DNA of 64,000 nucleotides from Steinernema hermaphroditum. Lineage: Eukaryota > Nematoda > Chromadorea > Rhabditida > Steinernematidae. The notes beneath the pieces are model-generated. The model had not been told where the DNA came from. It ran no database searches and saw only the letters and a list, made by a program, of their open reading frames with translations. Position numbers and translations under genes: made by a program. Of this stretch, positions 51,302 to 62,573 are shown in pieces; position 1 is the first letter of the stretch; every line of letters begins with the position of its first letter. The stretch lies in contig CM059622.1 of assembly GCA_030435675.1 (NCBI GenBank), positions 10,168,001 to 10,232,000 of the forward strand. The letters run 5' to 3'.

Positions 51302-52539
51302 ATGAACAACGACGCGATCCGCTTCCTCAGCGCCTCGGGTCCCCTCATCGGGCCGGGCTTCACCAGTCCTACCGTAACCACGGGGCCCCTGCCGGACGGC
51401 CATGTGCTCCAGGCGCTGGCCGCCCACGCACCTTTCGCCCCCCTCCCCCCGCAGCTTTATCCCGGTTTCGGAAGGGTAAGTTGCCTCGGGCGCCAGACGG
51501 TCGTTGTCCGTCTACGAGCCACCGGTTCGGCGAGCAGATCTAAGAGAGAGCGTTACAGGATCTGAAGCCGGAGATGCTGGCCGGGCCTCCCGGAGGTGCC
51601 ATCTTCTTCGACCCTGCGGCAGCGGCAGCGATGGCGGCGGCCGCGCATCCCTTCCATCCTTACGCGGCGGGCCTCGACGGGGCCCGGAGGAAGAACGCCA
51701 CCCGGGAGACGACGGCGCCGTTGAAGCAATGGCTGAGCGACCACAAGCGGAACCCCTACCCCACCAAGGCCGAAAAGATCATGCTGGCCCTGCTGACCAA
51801 GATGACCATGACTCAGGTGGCGACTTGGTTCGCCAACGCGAGGCGACGCCTCAAGAAGGAGAACAAGATGACTTGGAGTCCGCGGAATCGGCCCGGAGAG
51901 GACGACGACGACGACGCCGACGCCGACGGTGACATCGAACGTCCTCTGAGTTCGATAAGCGTCGAGTCGAAGGCGTCGGCGCCTGAGGCGTCCTCGAAGG
52001 GCGTCTCCGAGGAGTCTCCCGCGGCGACGCCCTCCGACGACTCGGAGGAGCCGAAGCCGAAGAAGGCGAAGATCTGGTCGATCGCCGACACCCTCAACTG
52101 CTCCTCCGCCGAGAGCGAAAGCTCGAAGTCCTCCTCCTCGGCCTCCGATCTCCAGCTCCCCTCCACGTCCTCCACGTGCAGTCCCGTCGACCTCAAGGCC
52201 GAAGAGTCCCTGCCGACTACCGTAGTCTCCCCGATCTCGTTCGTCTCCTCGGCGGCGAACCCCTTCGCGCAGCAGTACCTGGCGATGATCTCCAGGATGC
52301 CCTTCGGCCCCCCGATGCTCCCTGCCAGCCTTCTTCGGCCCCCGTTTGCCTCCGCCGCCCCCTCGGCGCCCCTCCCGATGACTCTGAGCGCCGGTAAGTG
52401 CCTCCGCTCCTTTGTGTAGCTGTAAACGTGTTCTGAGATGATTTATTGTCTTAGCAGATAAGATAACGGCTCCGTTGCAGGCCCGCCGCGACTCCCGAGC
52501 GCTTCTTCACCCGCCGCCTCCGTCAAGTCCGAAGGCTGA
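51302..52539 (+). CDS. Iroquois-class TALE homeobox transcription factor B
   Basis: Exons 51302-51475, 51559-52393, 52481-52539 join in phase to 355 residues. The homeodomain (about residues 99-161) begins [20 protein letters not shown] and carries the TALE loop (NPYPTKAEK) and recognition helix [17 protein letters not shown]. An acidic run ([13 protein letters not shown]) follows, and [12 protein letters not shown] (about residue 226-237) is a good Iroquois motif. Ser/Pro-rich C-terminus. It shares the MNND start and the homeodomain with gene A, 19 kb away and divergently transcribed, so the two are paralogues. Gene B has an intron before the homeodomain that A lacks, and lacks the intron A has after the acidic run; both have a phase-1 intron before a short last exon. 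Its motif is closer to the family consensus than that of A. Confidence 0.95.
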
Positions 52540-54699
52540 ACCCTCCGAAGCTGTACATAGCCCGATCGCGTAAAGTATTATGAGAGAAGTATAAAGAGGT
52601 CTCTGGCTCCAGATAGGCACCTTACATGTGTTGTAACGGTCGTTCGCCGCCGGCGACCGCTAAGCCCCTGAGCAAACGGTGGCGCTAATGATCGGGCAAC
52701 GAATCGTTTGTCGATTTAATTAGGGAACAGAGGCGATAACACTCGAGTTGTTTTAATGGAGACGGATCGCCTGTAAGACGCTCTCAACTTTACACTCTTG
52801 TTTGGACGGAAATAGGCAAAACGAGAAGAGAAGACACGGGAAGTCATGTCGTGAACTTGTCAGTGACGTCTTCTGCTCCGCTAGCCCCCTCTTCGTTGGT
52901 TTCTGTGCCCCGCAGCGACGCCCTTCTGTAGCCCTCGTGTGACTGTCAGCACTCGCAACAAGCGATTTGTCTTGTTCTTCTGCCGTGTTTACACTCCCAG
53001 AAGAGCGAAAGGACAGAATCCAAAGCCGGAGACCCACTGACTGTCAGGCGATGACGAAGAGGGACTAATCGAGGTTCTGACGGTCTTATCGAATGCACTA
53101 CTTGTACCTACTTAGTGTAAAAAGTGGCAACTCTAAGGTGACCAGCGGGTCCAGGAGCACGTGCAGTTCACGACAGAAAACGGCGCTGTGACCGCCGCGA
53201 TTAGGGCAGGAATGTGCGGAAGAAGCACTTTGGCCGTTTGTGGAAGGATTTCGTCAGAGAACTGTACTGTGCTCCTAGTCTTTGGTGCCCAAACAAGAAA
53301 ACGTCGAAATAACCATCAGGCACTTTAGGAGGTGCATGTACTCAGAGACCTCTTCTTATACGAACTAAGAAGCAGTACAACTTGTAGGAGTATTATGCAG
53401 AGTCCCTCATAGCTTCGCTCACAGAGAACTGCATGCCTTCCTGCCAAGTACGGAAGTGCTTGGGACAGTAGAAGCAACAACATAAAAATAAAGGCCTCAA
53501 TTTAATGTGTTGCTTATTTTTGAATAGAGCATCTATTTATAAAGTAACACTGCAGCAGGTGTTTTGTAGCTGCAGCCGCCGCAGTACTGCGAAAGACTCT
53601 ACGTCCTATCTTCAGATTTAGACTGTTTTCCTGCAGAAGTTGTTGTGTCAAAACGCACTCGAACGATTCCCGAAAAACGCGTCGGATGCAATTTAAAATT
53701 AATCGTTCCGTCTGGCGCCAAACGCCTCCGAGTGCTTCTGTTCCGCGTGTCCTTGATTACCTCATCGTCTAGAGCACTTCGAACGCCACCTCGGCGATGT
53801 CCATCTGCATCGAAAACAATAACCAATTTCGATATTCCCGAGCGATGTCATTACGAGCGAAAACAGAGCGTTTAGTGTGTTTTCCCGGCGTCGCCAGAAT
53901 CCCTCGGACCGAGGGTCGTCGAACGGTCTGCCGGAGGCAGCGATAAGCGGCCGTACCGTAGGAGTCGGGCGATGTCGGAGGAGAGAAAACACACATTTGA
54001 CAGCTTGTCAGCGCGGCGGAGGACAGACGCGAAGACAATAATCCGCTGTGCAAACAGAGGTCCTTTTTTGGAGAGCCGAAAAAACACCCGCTAAGCAGCT
54101 TGTAATAGCGACCGAAGCGCTTATCACCACGGCGATAAATCATCGCCTCGACGCTCTCCGTTCGGCTTCCATGCAGAAGAAGGGCCGCGGGGAACGTAGA
54201 GGGGTGAACGACTGTCTTCTAATCGCGACAGCGTTGCGCTGTGCCACTTTGCAACGTGGAACCGCGAGGAAAGAACACGTAGCTGGTCAAAGGTCCGTTT
54301 TTTGTGGCGTGTGTTACAGCTACAAGAGGAAGAATCACCGGGAATCGGGAAGTCTCTTTTATGGCAGAAGTTCTGTCTGAATCGCCTGCGTAAATGTTCT
54401 TGAGGAGCTGGACCTTCTGAGGACCACAAAGTGACTTCTACAGCTCCATGTAAAGAAACACTGAATGAATGAAGGCCTCCTACGAATGGAGGTCCAGTTG
54501 GTGCCCACAAACAGGGGCTCCTCAGTCTTCTTCCTCGTTTTTGAAGCCTTTTGTCTCGAGTAATCACCGTTCCCATTTATAATTTATAGTCAAATCTGTA
54601 CAATCAAGCAACGGATCATTTGAGTAAATCACAATCTCTGAGAACTCCCAATTCACCGGGAAAGTACCCGTTTCAAAGCCACCTTGTGGGGCGCCTCGG
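52540..54699. other. Intergenic interval between Irx B and the ATPase gene
   Basis: Contains the two 3' UTRs (the genes converge). I see no supported exon. An ACATGTGT site lies at 52624. The region is otherwise unremarkable to the eye. Confidence 0.45.
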
Positions 54700-57600
54700 C
54701 TACCACTTGAACATGCGGACGACTCGGTTCTTCGGCCACCTCCTAATGAAGAACTTGCGCGTCTCGTTGAAGAGGAGGAGGTAGAGGCCGACGATGGGGG
54801 CAAAGATCCAGACGTGGGTGGGCGGCGTGTTCGTCTCCATGATGTACTGCACGGCGGGGGTGTAGACGAAGAGATTGAGCAGGAGGATCTCGATGATGAC
54901 GGCGAAGACGGAGACGAGGTTCGTGATGCCATGTTGGAAGAAGGAGACGCGCCGTGTGGTGCACATGTAGAGGTGGAAGACCTGCGACATCACCAGCGTG
55001 ACCTGCCAGGCGGCGGCCGCCTGGCCCCGGATGAAGAGCTGCTGCTCCTCGGTGTAGACGACGCCGCGACTCGTCGTGAAGTTCTGCGCACCGACCTTCC
55101 AGTTGTGCTCTGCCGTGAAGATCAGGTCGTTGATGTAGATGTCGTGGGCCCTACAGGCATGTTTAGAGGGGTCCTCCTGAGACGGAGCCTACCAGTAGAC
55201 GCTGAGGTAGCTCATGATGCAGCCGAGGGTGATGAAGGTGCCGGCGAAGATGTAGGAGTAGACCATGAGGCCCTTGGAGACGAGTTTCGCCGTCCGATGC
55301 CTCGGTGGCGTCCTCATGATGTCCCTCTCGGGATTCTCATAGGCGAGCGAGATGGCGGGCGGCAGTTCGCTGGCCAGATCTATGCTCAGGATCTGGAACG
55401 GCGCCTGGAGAGGCATGGCACGCAGAAGAGTTTACCTGGAGAGGGCCGAGACCGAGAGGGAGGCCAAGAGTGAAGTTGAGGACGATGGGGTACACCTCGG
55501 GCCAGAGATGTGCGAGGGTGTAGGCGATGGAGAGGCGAAGGTTATCGAAGAGGAGGCGACCTTCTTCGATGCCTTTCACGATCGAGGCGAAGTTGTCGTC
55601 GGTGAGGATGATGTCAGCCGCCTGCTTGGCGATGTCACTTCCGTTCACTCCCATGGCGATGCCTACGTTGGCCCTAGCGAGCGCCGGTGCGTCGTTGACG
55701 CCTCCTCCGGTCACCGCCACCTGCAAGAGTGCACATGAAGAGACGGAAACCTACCGTAAACTTGCCGTTTCGCCGCGCTTCTGACACTCCTCGACGATGC
55801 TCAGCTTCTGCTCGGGTGTCGTTCTGAAAGGGAGCGATTGGAAAGATAGCAGCCAAAGCCACCAAAGGCCCCCTCCGTGGATCTGCAGATGCCTCCTTAC
55901 CTCGCGAAGACGATGTACTTGTGGTCCAGCAGCGCGTCCCACTGCGGTCGGTCCATCCCGGCGAGATCCTCTCCGAGCACCACCGTCCAGTCCTCGGTGG
56001 GCCCCGGCGCCACACTCAGCTTCACCTGGTGGTGTCCCCGCGCCTCTACCGTATCGTTGGGCGTCCCGATGAGGCCGATCTGCGAGGCGATGGCCGTGGC
56101 CGTGGTGGGGTGGTCCCCCGTGATCATGAAGACCTTGATGCCGGCCTCCTTGCACTGCTTGATGGCCGCGGCGGCGTCGTCCCTCGGAGGGTCCATGATG
56201 GCCGCCATCCCCAGGAAGACCATCCCGGTCTGGGGCCACTGGTCGTCCTCGAGATTGAAGCGGACGCCGACCTTCGCGTTGAAGTGCTTGTGGGCGAAGG
56301 CGATGACGCGTCGCCCCTCGTAGCCGAAGTGTTCCCAGGCGGCCTTGCAGTCCTCCTTGAACTCGTCGGTGATTTCCATGATCTCATCGTTTATGATCAT
56401 CCGGTCGCAGAGACTCAGAATCTCCTCCGGCGCGCCCTTCATCATGATGAGGTACTGGAACTCGCCCTCTGCCGGGGGCTCCGCCAGCAGGGCGTCGGCG
56501 CTCTTGGAGGCCATCAGATTGCGTGTAACCACGAGTTGCCATCGCCGGACGGAGTTGAAAGGGATCTCGAACAACACCTGCAATTGTTCGCTCGAGAGAA
56601 GGCTGGATGGGGACGAAAGAAGTGGCGGGAGGAGCAAAGGACCGACCTGGTAGCGTTTCCGGATGGCGTTGACGCTTCCGTTCTGCTCGACGTAGCGAAG
56701 AAGAGCGACGTCGGAAGGCGTTCCGATGATCTCGTTGCGTTCCCTCTCGTCCCGGTTGCTCGGAGTGAAGCAGTCCTCGTCGGTCTCCGGCATCGCGTCC
56801 TCGACGTCCGACAGCGACTCCTCGAACCTCTGTGAACGAGGGCTCCGGATCGACTCGTGGCCCGTCTCCGGATCTCTGAAGCCTCGAAATGGCCGATGGT
56901 ACCCCCTGTCCCCTTACATGACCGTGAAGAGCTTCGTCTGCTTGCCCGTAGTCCTGCTCTCGCTGTTGATCTTCTGCATCGCCCGCATCGTCGAGATGCG
57001 TCGCATCGAGCGCCGCGACTTCTCGAACTGGGCCCTGTTGCACACGCTCATTACCGCCATGATGTCGGGTAGGGGCTTCTCCGGCAGTTGCCGCTTGATC
57101 ATGTGCTTCATGGTCAGCAGATGGGCCTGCTTCACTTCGGCATGGGCTGAATCAAGGCATCATGGTTGTCTTCGAGGAAGAGGGCTCACTGCTGACGTGT
57201 CTCTTGTTGTACCACAGGTCCGTCAACACCATCAGATTCTGCGTCAGAGTGCCCGTCTTGTCCGTGCAGATGACGCTCGCAGCACCGAGTTCGTCGATGC
57301 CGTCGAGACGCTTGATGAAGACGTTCTTCTTCGCCATCCGTCGTCCGATGATGGCCAGCTGGGACATCACGGTGGCCGGCAGACCTTGGGGCACGTTGGC
57401 GACGATGATCACCAGGAAGCCCATGATGAAATGGTCCAGAACGTTCTCGAATCTGAACGAGAAGGTCTTGAGCCATTTGAATAGAGCTCGTACCTAGCCA
57501 CAACGCATCCGATGAAGAAGAATACGGTAGCCATGCAGAGGGCGACGATGGAGATGAACTGGACGAACTTGTTGATTTCCGCCTGGAGTTGGCTCTCGTT

Positions 57601-60257
57601 CTGCGACACTCGCGACTGGATGTCGGCGATGCCGCCAAGGACCTGCAGGATAGGGCTCGACGCTTTCTCCAAGCTGCGTTCCTACCGTATACTTGCCAGT
57701 GCGGATAACGACGCCGACTCCGTCGCCTTCGATGCAATACGATCCTTTGAAGGCGACATTTCTCGCGTCGAATACGGTAATGTGATTAGCCGCCGCTTCG
57801 TGTGTGTAGTCCGCCGCCTGAGGTTCACCTGGAAGGGAGAGTGGCCGCGAGGACAGGGCCGAGCACACCTGTGATGGCGGAGGCCTCGATCTTGAGTCCG
57901 TTCGAACGGAGGATCCGGAGATCGGCGGGGATACGGGACCCACTCCGAATGGTCACCAAGTCGCCGACGACGAGTTCGGCTGTTGTGATGAGGCGTTCTT
58001 CGCAGTCGCGAAGTGCGAAGCACGTCGGCGGAAGCAGGTTCCGGAAGTTGCTCACTACCTGGACACAGCCTTCAGGAGGTCCCCAAGATAGCCGTAACCC
58101 TCGACCCCCTGCTGATTTTCTCTACTGTCATCAAATAGAAACAAAGCAAGCCAACGAAAGAGTGTTTTTCTCTTTTAAAAGGTTAATTTATGTGTGCTGT
58201 GGAAAACACAGAAATGCATAAAAATGAATAGAAACAGATGGTTACCACGCCTCGACTGGTTTCCTGACCACATCACTGAAGATCAGCTCCAAGTTTCTTA
58301 CAATTTGGATCTATGACAGCTTTTAAAAGTGAAGGTAGGCAGGTGTTGTCAAGCTAGCACTCAATGCCATTAAATACCAAATGTTACTATTGGTACGTTA
58401 ACCTAAGTAGATTGTGGGTCTAAAGAAACGGCCACCTATGAAAGCTGGCGTTTTCATTTTTTTTGTCAAACATCATTGATAATGGAGATGGGCTAGAATT
58501 CTCCGCTGTTGCGTCAGCGATACCCGCTCGTCGTTTCCGAGAAGGAAGTGATCGCCTAGAGAATGCCTATTTTGGGGAAGGCTCCCTGATCGATTTCTGG
58601 CGACCGAAAGATCACTTTTTTGCTCCTCGGAGCCTCTAGGCAAAGTGCAGCCGAAGTGATCGACGATCGATTTCTCGGGTCATCTATCTTCGTTTCCCTA
58701 ATTTCGACCAAAAACAGGGTGCGAGCTGCGAAGTATGTTAATCCGAAGATTAACGGCGCCTAACGAGTTTGTCGCAGCGGGAAAAAGTGGTTTGACCTTG
58801 CATGTGGCGGCGCCCGAGGCGATCTAGGCGAAGTTCACCCACCTTAATGGCCCGTTTTTCCTGCCAGAAGGAGAGGAAACTCATGAAGACGACGATGACC
58901 AGCAGGATGAGTGAGCAGTAGAGGTTGAGAGGTTCAGAGTGTCCGTGGGCCAAGTGGATGAAGTAGGTGAAGATGCTGAGAACGGCCGCGCCTGCAGTGG
59001 GACTCTCTGTCTTCGGCCCCTCTTGGCTCCCTTACCGAGCAGAAGAAGCCAGAACTTGTAGAGGAACTGTCGGGCGAAGAGGAAGAGGTTCGAGACCTCC
59101 TTCGGCGGGTCGATGATGTTCGCCCCTCCATCGGCGAGTCGTTTTCTGCAAAACAAATGACAAATCGATGAGCCGATCAGGAGCGAAAGATGGTTCGATC
59201 GGTGCGCAACCGATCACGTGGAGGGCGGCGGCGGAACCAACTTTCCCCACTATTTGCACCTTCTTTACGACGATCGGGAGTGCGATTGATTCGATTTCAG
59301 AGGATTTCACTTAAATCGGACGGGGCTACGATAAGCCTCCTAGAGGCTTCTGTTAAGAACGCAGCTATCTAGAGGCAAAACACATCGGTCAACGTGTTTT
59401 CAAGAGGCGGCATGTGAATTCAGATGCTTTCCATTATAGGGAATATTGGAAGGTTGGCTATATTTCATCGAGTCCTACGAAGTAATTAGCTGAGAGAGGG
59501 TCATCCAACAAGCCTTTCATGACGATCCCCGCAACCCTTGGCCTTTTGATCATGTCGCGTGTGATTTTCAACAACAGAAACCAGTTGATACAAAAACAGA
59601 ACCGAAAAAGAACGTCTGGTGGCATAGAATCCAAAGAGCAGAAGTCAAGCTGCTCCAAGACTCAGAGTACGTCCCCCAAACGGAGCAGTAATCGCATGAG
59701 GACCTCCCAAGGACTGGGAACGGATTCGAGAAGTCAGAGACCGTGAGGGTCGCCTTCTCGGCCCCCCGGGGAGTGCCTTACCTCGCCTCGATGGTGCTCA
59801 GGCCGTCGCTGTTCTCGGGGCTGTCGGCGTCGATGAACGAGTCGGAGTAAATGTCGCGGATCTCCTCGACGCTGAGGTGGTGCTCGACGTAGGAGATGCC
59901 GAGGTTGTTGCGGCGGTCGACGGGCGAATCCATCGTCGGGTGGACGCGTTTTCGCATGAAGCGGCGAATGCATTTCGGAGCCCGACACCACGGGTGCGCT
60001 GAAGAAAGCGATCAGATGGCGCGAAAGTGAGAGTGGGGCGGAATGGGGTCAGTTATGATCTTGGAGGGGGAAGGAGAAGATTACTTCTGGCGGGGCCGTC
60101 AAGAGCGAGTTTGGCGAAGGAGGAAAGCGAGAGGGAGACCTTCATGAGAGGAAGACTGTCAAGGAATCGGTGGACAGCGGGTAAACAAGGAGGGAAGGAG
60201 GTAAATGGACGCCTTAGGGGAGCGGCACTGACCTTTGATCATCTCGGAGACCGTCAT
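54700..60257 (-). CDS. P-type ATPase, Na+/K+-ATPase alpha-like, with altered catalytic motifs
   Basis: Minus-strand exons: 60257-60233, 59998-59782, 59145-59036, 58991-58843, 58058-57869, 57828-57686, 57642-57494, 57452-57190, 57146-56918, 56827-56647, 56577-55901, 55823-55766, 55720-55436, 55392-55193, 55150-54700; 1,108 residues, every junction in phase. Type IIC membrane pump: M1-M2, actuator domain, M4, phosphorylation motif [10 protein letters not shown] (Asp392), KGAPE in the N domain, TGDHPTTA, hinge, M5-M10. Retained: the phosphorylated Asp, KGAPE and TGDHP. Changed: PEGL is PQGL (Gln350), TGES is reduced to TGEPQ, and GDGVND is GGGVND (Gly803). The intron 55765-55721 begins with GC (GCAAGT). 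Closest in my recollection to the nematode CATP-1 to CATP-4 group, not EAT-6. The short first exon is the least certain. It converges on Irx B. Confidence 0.9.
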
Positions 60258-61105
60258 CCTTACGCACACCGTGACATCATCGGAACCTCTGAAAACAGCG
60301 CCAATCGCGATGGGTAAATCGCACTGTAAAAAGCGGGTTCGTCGGATCGGGGCTGCAGAATCGCCTCGCGCAATCACTCCTTCCGAACAAAAACATCGAT
60401 TACACCGTCTCGAGGCGTCGGGCGTTCTAAACAAGCGAATTCGGTCGCGAAATCAAGTTTCGCCTCCCCGATGCACTTCTTTTCGACTCAGTCCTTGATC
60501 TCGACCAACGATCGCCGATTAGCGAGGACCCCGTATCTTCCAGAGAACTCACTCGAACTCCCTGAGAAGCACTTCTTCCAGAGCAACGACCGCTCTCCGG
60601 CCCCAGGATGTCTAAATGATCCGGAGACAGAGTACCGTAATCTCCGTAGCAGGCTGCACATCCCAACCGAAGATCCAGCGAAACATTTTGCGCCAAATAA
60701 AGCACCGCGGCTCGAGGAGAACACATTGCGCAAACGCACCGTGACGTCGCCGCGCTCACCGACCCCGAGGCGGCGGGTTACGACGCGGGTAATCCGCCGT
60801 GGAAATAATTGATAACCCGCTCGGTAGCTGCGGCGGGAAGGGGCGTCGTCTGCGGACGGAACCTACTCCGCCACCGGAACAAGTTTCGCCCCCGGCGGCG
60901 TCTCAACTCAAATTCTTCGGCGCCTCCTCAATTGAGTGCAAGAAGCAGGCAAGCCTAAGTGGATTACGAGAAAGGTCACAACCTTACTCAATCCGAAGAA
61001 CCCCGCCGTAGTACGACCACTGCGACCAAGTTGGCGCCACAGAGAACCACCAGAGAACCTAGAGACTTTAAACTGAAACAATACACAAACGCCAAAACCC
61101 AACAA
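60258..61105. other. Interval between Las1 and the ATPase gene
   Basis: About 850 bp on the same strand between the stop of Las1 and the first ATPase exon. No supported exon. It should hold the Las1 3' UTR and the ATPase promoter or trans-splice region. The distance is longer than the usual few hundred bases of nematode operons. Confidence 0.45.
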
Positions 61106-62573
61106 CTAATAAATCGTGCTAAACACCTTCTGTTCGTCGATGTTAATCGAGGGGAACTGAGTGGAGCAGTGATCGACGACCTTGGGATACATGCCCACCG
61201 AGAACTGCACGGGTTCCTGCTCCGAGCAGTCGTCCTGGAGGCTAAATCCGAGGCACAGCGACTCGGCCGTTTGGTCCTTGGTCAATCCCATCGGGCAGAC
61301 TACGTTCCAGTCATCGGCCAGCTTCCAGTTGTCCGCATCGGCAGAATCACCACCTAAAACAGTTTCACTAATTACTGTACTCCTGTTACTCGCTTACAGT
61401 CCGCGTCCACCACGGGGTCTTCAACAACGTCGTCCAGAACGATGATGTCGGACTCAAAAGAAGGCCCGGTACATATCTCTGAAGTAGAAGTCAGTTGTCA
61501 GGAACGAAAAATCAGCTTACTCTTCGGCTGAGGTTCGCCGGAATCCTCCTCCTTAACATCATCTGTAGCCTGTAGATCGTCCACGGTGTAAATGATGTCG
61601 TCGTCATCTTGAATGCTTCCGTCCTTGCTGTTCTCGAATATGGCACTGTCAGCCAGAGAATCGGTCATCGAAGAGTTTCTAGCAGGAGTGGAAGACGTAG
61701 AGGGGAGAATTTCGATTTCATCATCGCTGATGATCTCGATGTCACTGTCAGCATTGACTGATATAGAGTTGTTGCCTCCATTGGCATGCCCGTCAGAGGA
61801 AATCTGTTTCCACTGGACGGATTCTTCGATGGGCTTGTCCCAGTAGAACTTCTGCAAAAGACTGACTGTCAGTGAAGATCGCAAATCCGCTCACCCAGAG
61901 CCAAGCTCGACAGAAGTCAACCGACGCCCGAAGAATTCCAACCGGGGGCATGTTCTTATGCGTGCTAGCGTGGCGCGCATTGATCACCCACTCCGGAATT
62001 CCAAGCTAAATGGCAGAAAAGTAGAAGAAGATGAAGACGAGCGCCTACCGGCCGCAAAGATTCCGAGATGCTTGTGAAACGGTGCACTGCCTTCTGACCC
62101 ATTTCGTTGACATAGTTGATAAATCTGAATGAGGTTTATCTACAACTGGACGTCATGGCAGATCAAACCTAATAATGGCCGTGGAATAGGTCATTTCAAG
62201 TTGGCTCTGGGTCTCCCAACTCCAATACGGAGCACTTGCCTCCATCTGACGAGCTCGGATGAGGAAATCAGAGATGGTCACGGCCAGAGGAGTGTTGCGC
62301 CCCATTCTAGAACGAACACCTGGGTGAAATCTGGCCACAAAGAGCGAGCTCACCTGGTCTTCCACATGGACAACATGTTAAGAACAACGTACAAGTGCTC
62401 GGGATCGTTCGACTGGAACAGGTTGCGCACAATCGTCCATTCGACCCTGGAGAAGTAAGAATTTGGAGCAGCTGGAGAGGAGAAACTCACTTGTTGAAGG
62501 GAACTTGCCAGCACCGCAGTTTGACGCTCTTCCCTTCCTTCTTCTGCCGTTTTTTCGAACTCTGAGGAGGCAT
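61106..62573 (-). CDS. Las1-like endoribonuclease (pre-rRNA ITS2 cleavage)
   Basis: Minus-strand exons: 62573-62491, 62446-62354, 62306-62169, 62124-62049, 62005-61895, 61851-61521, 61478-61398, 61353-61106; 386 residues, all in phase. Las1 is the HEPN nuclease that works with the Grc3/NOL9 kinase to cut and process ITS2 during 60S ribosome assembly in the nucleolus. The N-terminal half shows the family pattern: WTIVRNLFQS, the WKTRMGRNTPLA block, AIIRFINYVN, and LGIPEWVINARHASTHKNMP containing the catalytic R-H-x-x-x-H (Arg141, His142, His146). The middle is Asp/Glu/Ser-rich (IIYTVDD) and the C-terminal WNVVCPMG resembles the Las1L end. The start is fixed by the acceptor CCCAACAG one base before the ATG. 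It lies 323 bp downstream of the four-pass membrane gene on the same strand, compatible with an operon. Confidence 0.88.

Noticed and set aside
54814..56835. Long plus-strand frames (219 and 304 residues) opposite the ATPase gene
   Set aside because: They are antisense shadows of the conserved ATPase exons; the minus-strand frame carries all family motifs.
57640..57690. Apparent frameshift in the ATPase actuator domain
   Set aside because: Disappears when a 43-bp intron (57643-57685, GTAGGA to CCTGCAG) is recognised; the protein then reads [12 protein letters not shown] in frame.
62307..62353. Stop codon after WKT in Las1 if the nearest acceptor is used
   Set aside because: Using the TTCTAG acceptor thirteen bases further gives RMGRNTPLA, matching the family; the gene is intact.
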